From positions 896,605-960,604 of the forward strand of contig CH003267.1 of NCBI GenBank assembly GCA_000149265.1: a stretch of DNA of 64,000 bases, written 5' to 3'. Source of the stretch: Ciona savignyi (lineage: Eukaryota; Chordata; Ascidiacea; Phlebobranchia; Cionidae). Positions 1-11,445 of this stretch are shown piece after piece (the first letter of the stretch is position 1; the number at the start of each line of letters is the position of its first letter). Under the pieces are notes generated by a model. That model had not been told where the DNA came from. It saw only the letters and a program-made list of their open reading frames with translations, and did no database searches. Both the position numbers and the translations under genes were made by a program.

Positions 1-510
1 ACCCAATGACAGTAAGTTATTTAAGTCACTCTTGCTCTATGAACCATGTTTTTAATGATAATGATACAAAATCTTGCTGTATAAACCATTTTTTAATGAT
101 AATGATACAAAATCTTACTGTATAAACCATTTTTTGTTTTAATTACACTTATCCAACGTTATGTGTATTTTATTTATTGTGGTTATGCTTCTCTTACTGA
201 TATGTAGCTCTTATACTTCGATGACACATTGTTATATATTTATCGCCATAATAATAAATGTCCTAAAATGCGTAGTGGGTACATTACATTAGTATGGGTG
301 GGTCCATGGTAGCCCCGTGTCCAGGAATTTAGGCCATTAATAGTCCGTTAAGAATATGGGTAGCTGTTGTCTATTTTTTATATAGCGTGAAAAAATGTCT
401 TATCTACTTATGTGCAGATTATGTGAACTTTCACCAGCAAGACATTTTCCGGTAGTTTTTGGCTGAAAAAACATTAAATGTGATATTATTTCGCATTCAC
501 CTTATTTCAG
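1..510. other. Intron or upstream non-coding DNA
   Basis: No coding exon is seen on either strand. It contains a short direct repeat: the phrase beginning taatgataatgatacaaaat occurs at about 52-72 and again at about 95-115. It ends in a pyrimidine-rich tract and an AG at 509-510 that serves as acceptor for the first visible exon of the left-edge gene, so it is probably intron. Confidence 0.5.
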
Positions 511-3275
511 CCACGAAAATAAAGCAGCCGGATCCAATCACCTTGCAGCCCAACAATGTAAAAGAGATAAAAGAGGAAACACACAAGCCTGAAAAGGACA
601 AACTTGGTGAGGTTTAGTTCCCTGTGTTGTTCACGTTATTCCACTTGGCCGACCAAGCATTGAATGTTTGGCTCGCATTTCTACCAGCGCTTCGGGCACT
701 TTACCACGTAATGTGGTAACTTGTCATTTTCCACTGAAATAACCTTTAAATTCTAAGCTATTTTAGTAATTGTAAGTTTATAACTGGATTACTCTTGTGC
801 ATACTTATATGGTTGTCTGTTATAATAACCAATGATTTACCACTCTATAAAATCAATTTTGCTGTTTTCTATTTGACACAGTTTGCATTTTGTATACCTA
901 TTAAAAGGTGTAAATTGTTTTCTTCAAAAGATATCATCTTAACAAAAGGCACCAACTTGTTATTGTGATAGGGGTGCAAAGGACCACCGCATGACAAAAT
1001 ATCCATGTTGGGTTGGAAAGGGTGTCATTTTCACACTGAAAACTTAAACCAAAAATTGTCATTTTCACACTGAAAAATCTCTAATTTAGACATATTATAA
1101 TACCGCAGATTTCAATTCTTAATTCTGTACAGCCAGACTGTATAAGCATTTGTCTCATAGAGCTGGGTGTTTCGTAATGACGCCCAGCCGTGAACCCCCC
1201 ATGATTATCGTAGTTTCAATCGATTTTCCTCCCAGGAGTTTCCTCCTCCTCCCCTGTTATCTCCTCCCCTTGCTCCTCATCCTCGGAGCACCGATCGAGC
1301 ATCGGAAGATGCCACAGCAGTCCCGCCATCCGGAGCACTTCCGTGAAGAAGTCCTCCTCACTTGCTCAGAAGAGTTCGGCTCATCGGAACTCGTTCCCAG
1401 CTCCCGGAAAGTCCTCTCGGATGAGTCCGGTTGCAGCCAAGTCGTTCGCCTCCCCCAAGTTATCGAGGAGCTATTCGTCAGCCCCGTTAACCTCACCCTC
1501 CACCCCCACGATGCACGAGCACCGACACCCGACGCGACCTGAACCGGCAACCACCAATCGAGGTAAATTTACTCAATACAGTTTGTAGTTGTCAACAGAG
1601 TTAGTTATATTACGGAATTACGCCAGCTCAATTACTTAATTTCGTAATTTTTATGACGTCATCGTTATTTAAACAAACAACAAAATTTTGTCGTGTTTTT
1701 GGATGCATTTGGAAAGTAGATTAAGATAATGTGATTCGACTTTAGTAACTAGATCCAACGTCCTTAATTACGTAACTGAACGTAATTACTCCCAGGTCCC
1801 AGCTGTAGCTGACAGTTAAAACTCAGGTTGATTAAAACCAGTAAAGAATAAAAGCACAAATTAATTGATTTAAATCTCTAAAACTCTTGTTCAAAACTTC
1901 CTACTTTTACTTCAGACAATTCATCGGATTCATTTAAATCCCGATCCCGGCATAATAGTGGGACATCTAGTGGAAGTAACAGCACCATGTCTTCGAAATC
2001 ACCTCGACACCACACACAGGTACGTAGTATCGTCTAACACTTGCAGTTCATGCACAAGTATCATCTTATTGTGCTGCTTGGGGTGCAGAATTGCATCTTC
2101 CCTTTGTGGGTTTGATTATAATGTTTGATTTTATGATGATTTAAATTAGACATTTAGGTTGCAATTTTTATATGACCGGTGCGGTGTGCACAGCCTACAC
2201 CTTATGTCTACTAGGGCTGTGCTGTGTATCATATAATGGGGACTTGATTAATCAATTTGTTGTCTGTGAACCACTGACAAAATTTGGAAACGATCAACTG
2301 ATTTGTATGGCAACCAAACCAACAACAGAGTTTCTTATTGCAAAAAGCTTGCAGAAACTTTAACTTTACCGTCGTAGCTACTTTCCATCACACTTTAATA
2401 CAAAGCTTTGTACATTTAAAAAGAAATAGGTTTTCAAGATTTTAGTAAAACATAATTTTCAACTTATTAAAAAAATTGCCAAGAAGTGGTAAACCGGTTA
2501 ACAGATTTTTTTAACCGTTGCACCATTATTACACAATGTACCTTTGTATCACAACGCCTTGACATGATGATGCTAATTTATATAGTATATTATATGTGTG
2601 TGATTAGTCCATCGAACTATATGATTCATTTCTAATATTCTATTGTATCTTAGGAGGTCACGTCGCACCAAAGCACAGTGGGACGCAGTATACAAACATG
2701 AACCCCCTCGACAACGGGACCCCAACAACAACCCACCCCAGAAAGTCCCCTCCCTCACCCCCCCTGTACCCGGCCAGCCGATACCCTCTCTCGCGCGGGG
2801 TCCAGGTCGCATGCCCCAGGCCGTGTACAACCGGCGACCGTCACCCGTCTCCTCCCGTGACCCCGGATCACCCCGGTGGGACAATTATTCGATACGGGAA
2901 TCCCCCCGACCCCCCAAGGATATCCGCTACCCAGCAATGGACTACTACGCCCCCCACCCCCCAGTATCCCCCTGTAAGCCGGAGTATCGCTACAGGTCGA
3001 GCATGGAGAACACCAGACATTACGACAGCAGGTATCGACCGCTGAGGCGCGACGACCCCAGGGGGGATTCCCGCTCCGACCGACCCTCCTACTCGAGCTA
3101 CTACCCCTCCCACTACCCCCACGAGCCACCCAATCGATCTGACGGTGGGTATTATGCTTCCCGAGGTGAGCGATCTCTCAGCCCTGGCCCCCCAAGACAC
3201 GGACCCCCGGATTACTACTCGAACCCACCCCCCGACCGACCCGGATACTACTCTATCGAAACCCACCGACGATGA
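511..3275 (+). CDS. C-terminal exons of a Ser/Pro/Tyr-rich protein (partial at the left edge)
   Basis: Four exons are proposed: 511-606, 1236-1562, 1916-2019, and a last exon from 2654 (or 2679) to the stop at 3273-3275. The first three join in compatible phases (1, 1, 0). They encode a Lys/Glu-rich start (TKIKQPDPITLQ), then a long Ser-rich low-complexity stretch (VSSSSPVISSP, KKSSSLAQKSS, SRHNSGTSSGSNS). The last exon is Pro/Tyr/Arg-rich (RYRPLRRDDPRGDSR, YSSYYPSHYPHEPP) and ends in ETHRR. In that exon one frame has strongly C/G-biased third positions, so it is certainly the coding one. No folded domain or signal peptide is visible. It looks like the disordered tail of a scaffold or cytoskeletal protein, but I do not recognise the family. 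The acceptor at 2653 needs phase 2 whereas exon 3 ends in phase 0 (see findings). Confidence 0.7.
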
Positions 3276-3424
3276 CCCCCCACCCCCCACTTTTCTCAGG
3301 AATTCACCCACAACTTTACAGAATTTATTGCGTTTCATACCTGTAAATACCGACCACAATGCTATAGACACCCCGGCAATAGCAACAAAATTGAACCCGG
3401 TATCAAACCAGTCGGACGAAATCA

Positions 3425-3460
3425 TGACGTCACATAATTGACGTCACTTCATTGACGTCA
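3425..3460. promoter_or_regulatory. Three CRE octamers at 14-bp spacing
   Basis: The palindromic octamer TGACGTCA occurs three times, at 3425-3432, 3439-3446 and 3453-3460, with start-to-start spacing of exactly 14 bp. This octamer is the known site for CREB/ATF bZIP factors. The cluster lies about 150 bp after the stop codon of the left-edge gene, in its 3' UTR or just downstream. Whether it acts as an enhancer or is a decayed tandem repeat cannot be decided here. Confidence 0.5.
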
Positions 3461-3948
3461 TAATGGTCAATATCACGGTCCTACCAAGCTTCGTACTAAT
3501 CTCTCCCATTAACGTTCTTGTTCGCCTGTTGTTGTTACCGCTATTAACGACGCCCCTACAAAGTTTTTATTTTTATAATTCTTCTTTTCCGACGTCTCGC
3601 ACCAACCACTTTTTTCTGCTCCGTCGCGGTTCCAAGCGCCACAGACGAACCTCCCACACGTTTTAATCGAACCAGTTACTGCTACCTCGCGGCAACTGTA
3701 CGTCGTATTTGGCGCCCTCGTGTGTTATCGCGTTGTTTTATGTCAGGTGTAAGTTCGACACTTCATTCCACAGCGTACGGGAATTTTTACCAGCGCCTTC
3801 CTGAGTGCCAACCCGTCACCGGACCGCTGCTAGGCACTCTCGCCGTGCGGGAATGTTCATAACAATATTTTTTTGCTCGCGCGCGCAAGTTAATTGAAAT
3901 CACTGCCCATTCATTTCTCCATAAATCGTTTCGCACGATTTCTCGACT

Positions 3949-4020
3949 TTTGGTATCGCATCGGGTGATTCCCCGACGTTTGGTATCGCATCGGGTGATT
4001 CCCCGACGTTGGTATCGCAT
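3949..4020. repeat. 30-bp tandem repeat, 2.4 copies
   Basis: Two identical 30-bp units (3949-3978 and 3979-4008) start with tttggtatcgcatcgggtga. A partial third unit at 4009-4020 has lost one t. Confidence 0.9.
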
Positions 4021-4474
4021 TCTTGTTCTCTTCTTGTTAGCATGCTTCTCGTTCTTAACTCTTATTCTCCCAGCGAATTAAAACCGTTTAGAACCTTTTT
4101 GCGGATGAGACGCGACCAATAAAAAAGTTCATCTACCAAACCCTGGTGTCATTCTGTCAATATATCGATCATTTCCATCCGATCAATACGACGCATCCGA
4201 CCAATACGATGTATCCGATCGATACGACGCATATCGGATCCAGGAGCTGTATGGACAAGTGGTTGACGGTACTTGTAAGTGGGATCGATCAGCTCATTCG
4301 AGGGCTTGATATTATGAAGCCATTTAACTTGGCCACTTTTAGCTGTGGGCACGGCTTGTCTCGTTGGTTGACGAAAAAAATAGATCAGTAAGTTTTGAAA
4401 TTCGGTGGGACCTTCACGTTTTTCTCAGATTTGAAAAACGAAGAGGGCGTTTCGACACGGGCAGTTGTTAGTTT

Positions 4475-4757
4475 AGGAATATAGGATATTTATGTTTATT
4501 CCAGTGGGTGGGAAAACTAAGTGGGTTACCACACGGGCAATCGTCAGATCATCTCACGCCCACCGTCGGGTTACAGGAGCTATTGCAGTGTGTTGTGTAT
4601 GATTCACACCTTCAATATGGTAGAACCCATTAATCCGCTGGGTTCAGGCAATGTTCGTTAAGTGCCTTGTCCAAGGACAACCAACTAGCTAGCGACAAGT
4701 TTCGAATCTGCAATCCTTCGGCTGAACGGCGCCGTACTATACCACCAGACTCACCGG
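4475..4757 (-). mobile_element. tRNA-derived SINE, family 1
   Basis: Read on the minus strand this copy has a tRNA-like head, the core phrase ccttggacaaggcacttaac, a middle section with gggttctacca and cacactgcaatagctc, and a tail of gataaacat plus atcct units. The copy is moderately diverged and is followed head-to-tail by the next copy. Confidence 0.85.
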
Positions 4758-4767
4758 TAGGATCAGT

Positions 4768-5070
4768 TTAGGATAGGATAGGATATTCATGTTTATCCCC
4801 GTGAATGGGAAAACCTAGGGGGTTATCACACGGGCAATCGTCAGATCACCTCGCGCCCATCGTCGGGTTACCGGAGCTATTGCAGTGTGTTGTATATATA
4901 TGATAGACATGTTCCTTCAATTTGGTAGAACCCATTAATCCGCTGGGTTCAGGCAATGTCCGTAAAGTGCCTTGCCCAAGGACACAAACGTCTAGCTAGC
5001 GACCAGTTTCGCACCTGCAACCTTTCGAATGAAAGGCGACGCACTTAACCGCTAGACCATCGGGCCGGAC
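4768..5070 (-). mobile_element. tRNA-derived SINE, family 1, near full length
   Basis: A well-preserved copy. On the minus strand it begins gtccggcccgatggtctagc, a tRNA-like head with a recognisable A box, and ends in (atcct)n-like repeats. A degenerate relative continues at about 5148-5250. Confidence 0.9.
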
Positions 5071-5565
5071 AAACCGGACAAAGTTTACCTCGTGACCATC
5101 GATGGTAACATACTGCGGTGTTTTGTAGACTGTTTAAGCGCTTTTGCTGGTTTAATACAACCTTTTAATCTACTGGATTAGGGTAAGGTCCGCTAATTGA
5201 CTTGCCCTCGTACACAACCTACTATCCTTTGGTTTCGAACCAACGACCCCTGAACCAAAATGTAATTTGTTTTATCCAACCATACTCGTCATGCCTGTAC
5301 GTTTATTTATCGCGATCGTAATCAGCAATGTACAACAGCAAAGTCGAAGAGAACGAACGCATTGCACAATGTACCATGCTTTAGAACGCAAAGTAAGGGA
5401 GTCTGTTCTGGCAATAACTACTTTTCGAACCACCAAACTGATATCACGTATTAAATGAAGAATAAACAAATGATAAATTTGGATTTTAGTAAAAACATCT
5501 TTGATTTATAAATGAAACAATATTTCCTTATTATCAACATGAAATTGTAACCCGAAGAAAAGTTT

Positions 5566-8159
5566 TTATCCTTTTTTCGAAACCATCTGTACGAATTCCG
5601 AATAGTCGATCTGACCGTCTCCATTCTTATCTGCCTCGCTTATCATTTCGTTCAAGTCTTCTTCGGATAGATTTTCTCCAAGGTTTCCCATAACCTGGCT
5701 CAGCTCGGCTCTGCTAATCAAGCCGTTCCCGTCTCGGTCAAAGACCTTGAAACAAAACAATTAGCTGTGAATGTCCGGGAGTCCATATAATGACTGCTTT
5801 GTTAGGAGGAATAAAGGAGTTTAGTGCTATATTGTGGTCAACGGGACTGATTATAACGATCACGCTACGCAACGCGCTAATTTAAACGCAGCACGCTACG
5901 CAACGTACTAATTTAAATGAAGCACGCTACGCAACGTACCAATTTAAACGCACCATACGCTACGCAACGTGTTAATTTGGCAACTTTTATATGTCATTAA
6001 TTGAAATTATGAAAATAAATAATGGCGTGTCAAACAGTAATAATGTTCAAATTGGACTTTTGAATCTTTCATTTGTAATTTTTTAAACGTGTTTATTTAT
6101 TTTAGACGTTATTGCGATCTAAATATAGTATTGCAGAGTCTGGCAAGCTGAAAAAATAATTTAATCTCTTTATGTTCTAATTAAGTAAATATTTAAAGTG
6201 TAAATATTTAAAATGTGGCTTCATATGAATTCATTTGTGCACTAACATGATGGTTTATATACAGTGCTTAAGGTTAAATAGTGTTATTTGGTTTAGCGGT
6301 CACGTCTAATTATACCAAAACCTGGTAATTAAATGGTTTTTAAACGTGTTCTAACGACTGTCGTTTTCCCGTTTTCCAATTTTTTTATCAAAGGTCCTGC
6401 TTCGTGTTTTCATCGTGGAAACAAAAAATAAACTAAACTAAATCAAGAAGGATCGCTGGGTTTCGGTCCGGTTTGTTTTTGAAACAAAACGTTGTCAAGA
6501 TAAGTCTGAAAAACTAAGAACTATTTAAAACTAAATGTTTTACAAATCCTACCCTAAAGACAAGCCTCTAAAACATTTTGAACAGATCAACAGTTCTCGG
6601 GACAATGTTACAAACTCTTATCGGTACAGCGTACCGGTAATGATTCTTTTAGCAATCGTAAGGATCTTTTTTTATACATATTTTTTTACCGACACACGTT
6701 TCGAACCTTTATATATCAGTCGGTTTCTGTATCGGTCTCGCTAACCACTCGGCTACCCGACCCTACGACGTTAAGTGTCTTATCTCCCGCTTACTTTTAT
6801 CTCAGTATATATATGTATAGGCCCCCCTCTACTGAAGTTTTTGATTAGAATGCTTAATGTAATGTCGGGTATTTGATTTTTTACCGGACCAAGTTTTTAA
6901 ACCGATCACGGGCTCGTCGTTTGGTACATTTGAATGAGATTTTGCAAATGAATCAAACCATTTGATTCATGAATTACGGCATTTTCAAATTCGTAAACAG
7001 TTGGACTAATCGCGAAATAAAAATGTGGGATGACGTAAGGTTTGGACTCGGTAGGATAAAACCCCAATATTTACCCCCGGGAAAATAGATGTGCGTTGCT
7101 GTGTCAATATATATATATATTGGTTAGGGTGATTGGATCAATTTTCCGACAATATTCGGCAAAAGTCTAATTTGAAGAACTTTTTTCGTAAATTTTTAAT
7201 TTTTTTGGTTTGAATTTACCGGGGTTAGTTTCAACCAATGGTGCGTCCTATTCAAACCGTTTTTTTACACAAATTGTTATGAATTGGTCGCCTTAACCGC
7301 TTTCACATACAACCGTTCAGTTTCTTTATCCCGGTTAGTTGTAGCTTAACAGTAGGCGCATTTGACAGCAGAATGTTTGGTGGTGACATCAATACCAGTC
7401 ACTAATAACACTGTTCTGTCATTAAGCAACACACTTAGCTAACATCGACTGAACCTAGTAGATTAAAGTTATTACTAAAATTAAAGGAACGTAATAGCAA
7501 TCATACACAACACGCTGCAATAACTGTGTTAACCCTCTGGGCTCAATGTGAACTGATGTTTGCACATGTGATAATGCTTTCTTAAACATTTACAAGGTAA
7601 TCGACGATAGTTATAATGAACTCAATATTTTCCAATCCACGTCGTTAAACATAAGCCTCATTTCCGGTTTAGGCAACACAATTAGCGAGCATCGCCTTAA
7701 CCTAGTGGATCAATAGTACCTACTAAAATTGAAAGAATAATACCAAACACACTCCGAACAGCGGGAATATCTGAGGCAATCCGACGATTGACATAATGAC
7801 CACATGCGTTTCCCAATCTTCCTGGTTAAACACGACTATTCTCCCCGGATCACCTTAAATGCTTCGCGTAGTTCCTCTTCCTCCGCCTGTTCCGGACGTT
7901 CGTTGGTCTTCGCTTCCATCATCCGCACAAACTCGTTGAAATCAATCATCCCGTTCCCGTCCACATCTGCTTCGTTGATCATATCCCGGAGTTCGGACTG
8001 CGTTGCTAGGTGACCGAGCGACTCCATTACTGCTCCCAACTCGTCAGCCTCGATGCTCCCGTTTTGATTCCGGTCGAAGAACTTAAAAGCTTCCCGAAGC
8101 TCTTCAAGTTGATTGTCGCTGGTTGTTTTCTCAGCTTCTGGCTTTCTCACAGCAGCCAT
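5566..8159 (-). CDS. Calmodulin-like protein with four EF-hands
   Basis: Two exons on the minus strand, 8159-7854 and 5745-5566, are joined in phase 0 exactly between AFK and VFD, where calmodulin-type genes commonly have an intron. The product is 161 residues. An N-terminal extension of about 15 residues ([15 protein letters not shown]) precedes four canonical EF-hand loops: 29-40 ([12 protein letters not shown]), 65-76 ([12 protein letters not shown]), 105-116 ([12 protein letters not shown]) and 141-152 ([12 protein letters not shown]). All loops keep Asp at position 1, Gly at 6 and Glu at 12, so all four probably bind calcium. The protein ends MVSKKG. It is a calmodulin relative rather than calmodulin itself, because the extension and the central linker ([15 protein letters not shown]) differ. 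The start is the first ATG of an open frame. A centrin or troponin C is less likely from the loop sequences. Confidence 0.93.
5746..7853 (-). other. Intron of the calmodulin-like gene
   Basis: An intron of 2.1 kb with GT at 7853-7852 and AG at 5747-5746 on the minus strand. It contains a 31-bp tandem repeat (5861-5980), a tRNA-like SINE remnant of the second family at about 6690-6770, and degenerate SINE pieces at about 7420-7800 (phrases such as gaacctagtagattaaagtt). No exon-like ORF is seen in it. Confidence 0.75.
5861..5980. repeat. 31-bp tandem repeat, about 3.9 copies
   Basis: Units at 5861-5891, 5892-5922, 5923-5953 and a partial one at 5954-5980 all carry acgctacgcaacg followed by an AT-rich taatttaaa half. 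They differ by a few substitutions. Confidence 0.9.
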
Positions 8160-10706
8160 TGCACTCGAAATGCTAAGTTCACTTCAATTCGAGGAAAACT
8201 ATTTCGTTCAATTCTTTCCCTTGGATATCTCTACCCTTTACATGCTACACACTATCGCAGAATAGCCTACGTTCGACCTGGTAACAATTATTTATACTTT
8301 TTCCCACACTGTTTTTCACCTAGGGTGACGCACGCGGTTAGTTCGAAACTTAATGGCGTGATTTGTATTAATTAACCTCGCCTCTATTGGAACGGTCGCA
8401 ATTGAAATTCAACCCAACTCGCCGTTGTATCCTGTCCCTTGGTGACAACGCAATTAGCGAAATGAACGAGCCAATCACAACGAAAACGTCAAAGGGCTGT
8501 TGCTACCACCCCTGGATTCGTGCGGACGATTAATCGAACGATCTGTGTCAGTCCTCTCGGGAGGTGTAGCTGAACCTACGTTGGGTAGAAATCTACGCAA
8601 TTCGATCCTTTATTAAGTCCATCACCTACTGAAATCAATACACGATGCCAAACAATCACTTGAAATACAATATCTACAGATTTTCGCATCGAGAAAACCC
8701 TCGCGCCAACTAATCATCGGTAAAGGTTAACTCAAAAACGACGTCTAAATACGGAGACATCGGCAGCGTATATAGACCAACGTCGACACGTATTCAACGC
8801 TCTTACATGGTAGCGATTAGCGATGGACCACAGCGCAAAACGAGCTTGGAGGGTCGGCGTAAAACCGAAGCAGCACATAACAGCACAGAGGACAACGTAA
8901 ATCGATCCTAACTGCCTTCATTACTTCCAATATCCATGGTGAAGTGACAGCAAAGAGACCGCTTTGCCCGGCCATTTGTATGAAAATTATCGATTAAAAT
9001 TCATTAGTATGTGTGGTCGGTCTGCTGAGACATACCACAACGGAAAACCTGTACCTCACGCCATGGAAGTTATATCCCTTTCGATTAGCCTGCCTTGTAC
9101 ACCGTGTAAGCTGTCATTACATTTCAAGATTAGCATCGATCTGTAGGGCTTTTCATTTTAAATCTTTCATTTAATCACAAACATTAAATGAAAAACTTTT
9201 TTCTAAATGGTAAATTTAAAATATCTAATATATTGACTTTATTACGGACCATTGTCATGCTGCCTTTTCCATTTCTTACGATTAATATCGGTTTGTCTTT
9301 AGCCAAACGAACCGAAAAACAAAAACTTTACTCTTACATATCAAATTGCTGGGCAGTAATTCTAGAAGGCGATTTCATAATATTAATCAAGTCCCTTTGT
9401 TTAAAGTAGTGACAAAACTTTGCACAAAAGCTCGCACAATCTTGGGTTCACTTTACATACGCTCTTGGGGAGCTACTTTGTTTAGTTTCTACTTCAAGTA
9501 AGCCCACGCGTCCCTACGTGTAGTTGTGTTGTGTGCCCCCTGCTACGCTGCTCATTAAAAACGTCATTTATTGTTAGCTATCGTGATTGATGAGGTTTTC
9601 CAGGCAGCTAAGAATATACTAAAGTGCGATTTGTTTGGACTGAGTATGGATTAATGTACGCCCGTAATGCACTACCTGTCTATGCCTAATCGATGGTTAC
9701 TCTCTATGCGCTTTACAAGCTCCTTGTTAAGCTAATAAAAGTAAAATACAACGTTTACCTGTTGTAAGGACCTTTAAACTATTTTCTATAAATAAACTAT
9801 GAATTCTGCAGATTTTTTTCCTTTTTTAATCTGTAATATCGTGTCTATTTAATATTGTGGTTTAACTAATGTACCTAAAACTAAGGAGCGTAAAATAAAC
9901 TAACCTAAACTAATTTTCTTGCCAATCAAGTAACCCGGTCTAGGATAAGAGATTCATGCAACGTTTTCGAACTAATATTTTAAATTACTGTGCTTTTGTC
10001 GACACACACAAAGCAAACCCGTTCTCTATAGTAGGGCTGACTTAATTGCATATAGCATGAAGGCGTTATGGCGGTTAAGTCATTAGCAACTCTCACATAC
10101 GATCAATCAGCACATGCATGCTGATTTATTGCTAACAAACCTTTATACAATCTATGTGTGCCGACAAATTTGTGAGGAAATTTTAGCGAACGGTTTATAA
10201 TCCTTTTAGACGAGTAAAGGTTTAGATGCTGTACACTAATATCTGCAGTCTTTAGTAGTCCAATGAATACTTTTTCCGCTGTCAATTTTCCGCTGTCAAT
10301 TTTCCGCTGTCAATTTTCCGCTGTCAATTAATTCATATCTTACCAGGAAAACTAAAGATATGAATAAACAACACAACAAATCTTGATATATGCTGAAAAT
10401 AGCATGGTTCACAGAGACACTTCGATTGTTGTTTTAGTGAAAATGCATTTCCAGCGTACATTGAAAATCAAAAGAATTTCAGTCAAACCCAACCTAAAAT
10501 GTCAACCAACTTTCTAAGATGTTTTACATTAAAATTGCAAGCCATCTGTCAAGATTACCAAAGCAACTGCCTCATATGATAACTGCTTACTGACGTGGAC
10601 GTATAACTGTAACTATCAAGTCTAATTTCCGGTTGAATCATGGGTTAAGTTTAGTGGCTCAGCGCCGATGCTATGTTGACAAACAATACTATTTTAGTGG
10701 TTTGAG
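8160..10706. other. Intergenic DNA, including the upstream region of the calmodulin-like gene
   Basis: No supportable gene. The few hundred bases before the calmodulin-like start (8160-8950) are slightly GC-richer than the surroundings and are the likely promoter region, without a clear TATA box. Short ORFs at 8964-9409 have no coding character. A 14-bp tandem repeat lies at 10272-10327. Confidence 0.5.
10272..10327. repeat. 14-bp tandem repeat, four exact copies
   Basis: The unit ttttccgctgtcaa is repeated four times without a mismatch. Perfect identity suggests recent expansion. Confidence 0.95.
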
Positions 10707-10707
10707 C

Positions 10708-10960
10708 TATAGGATATATTCATAGGATATTCACGTTTTATCCTCATGAATAAGAAAACGCAAGGACCTCGCGCCAACCGTCGGGTTACCGGAGCTCTTG
10801 GAGTGTGTTGTGTTTGATTGAGACGATCCTTCAATTTAGTAGAACCCACTATTACACAGGGTTTGGGCAATATTCGCTCATTGTTCTGACTCAGGACCGA
10901 AGCGACTTGCTTGTGACCAATTTCGATCCTACAACCCCTTAACTGAACAGCGGTGATATA
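10708..10960 (-). mobile_element. tRNA-derived SINE, family 1, diverged
   Basis: Recognised by the order of segments: aggatatt/tatcc tail, the gcgccaaccgtcgggttaccgg block, the gtagaaccca block and a corrupted core. It is more diverged than most copies. Confidence 0.7.
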
Positions 10961-11159
10961 CTACCCAAAATGTATTATGTAATGGGAAACATTTTTTTAC
11001 TTTTGTCAGGAATAAATGCTAACGGACAATGTTTTTGTACAATATTTTTAGCCATATTTTACGTCTAAGGGACTCAGGGTATATGATAACGTTTACAACG
11101 ATTGGTAATTGTGTTTAGTCGTGTCCTTTGAATAATAAACAGTAGCAATTTTAATTGCG

Positions 11160-11445
11160 TGTCCGGTCGGTTGGTCTAGGGGTAAAGTGTGTCGTCTTTC
11201 AATCGAAAGGTTGCAGGCGCGAAACTGGTCGCTAGCTAGACAGGTGCGTCTTTGGGCAACTTTACGGACATTGCCTGAACCCAGTGGATAAATGGGTTCT
11301 ACCAAATTGAAGGAACGTATCTATCATACACAACAGACTGCAATAGCTTCCGGTAACCCGATGGTGTCGTCGGGGTAATCTGACGATTGCCCGTGTGATT
11401 AATCCCCATTCCCACGGATAAACATGATTATCCTATCCTACCTAC
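11160..11445 (+). mobile_element. tRNA-derived SINE, family 1
   Basis: A plus-strand copy beginning tgtccggtcggttggtctag, with an intact-looking A-box region, cgaaaggttgcaggcgcgaa as B-box region, and ending in atcctatccta. The core is slightly shortened (tgggcaactttacgg). Confidence 0.88.

Larger units (their letters stand above)
3276..4474. other. 3' UTR / intergenic, with candidate poly(A) signal at 4119
   Basis: No convincing ORF. It holds the CRE cluster, a short tandem repeat (3949-4020), an AATAAA at 4119-4124 that could end the transcript of the left-edge gene, and a run of cgat-rich degenerate repeats (ccgatcaatacgacgcat-like units) at about 4175-4235. Confidence 0.5.

Noticed and set aside
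2868..3425. Long minus-strand frame opposite the last exon of the left-edge gene
   Set aside because: An antisense shadow caused by the GC-rich, strongly biased coding frame on the plus strand.
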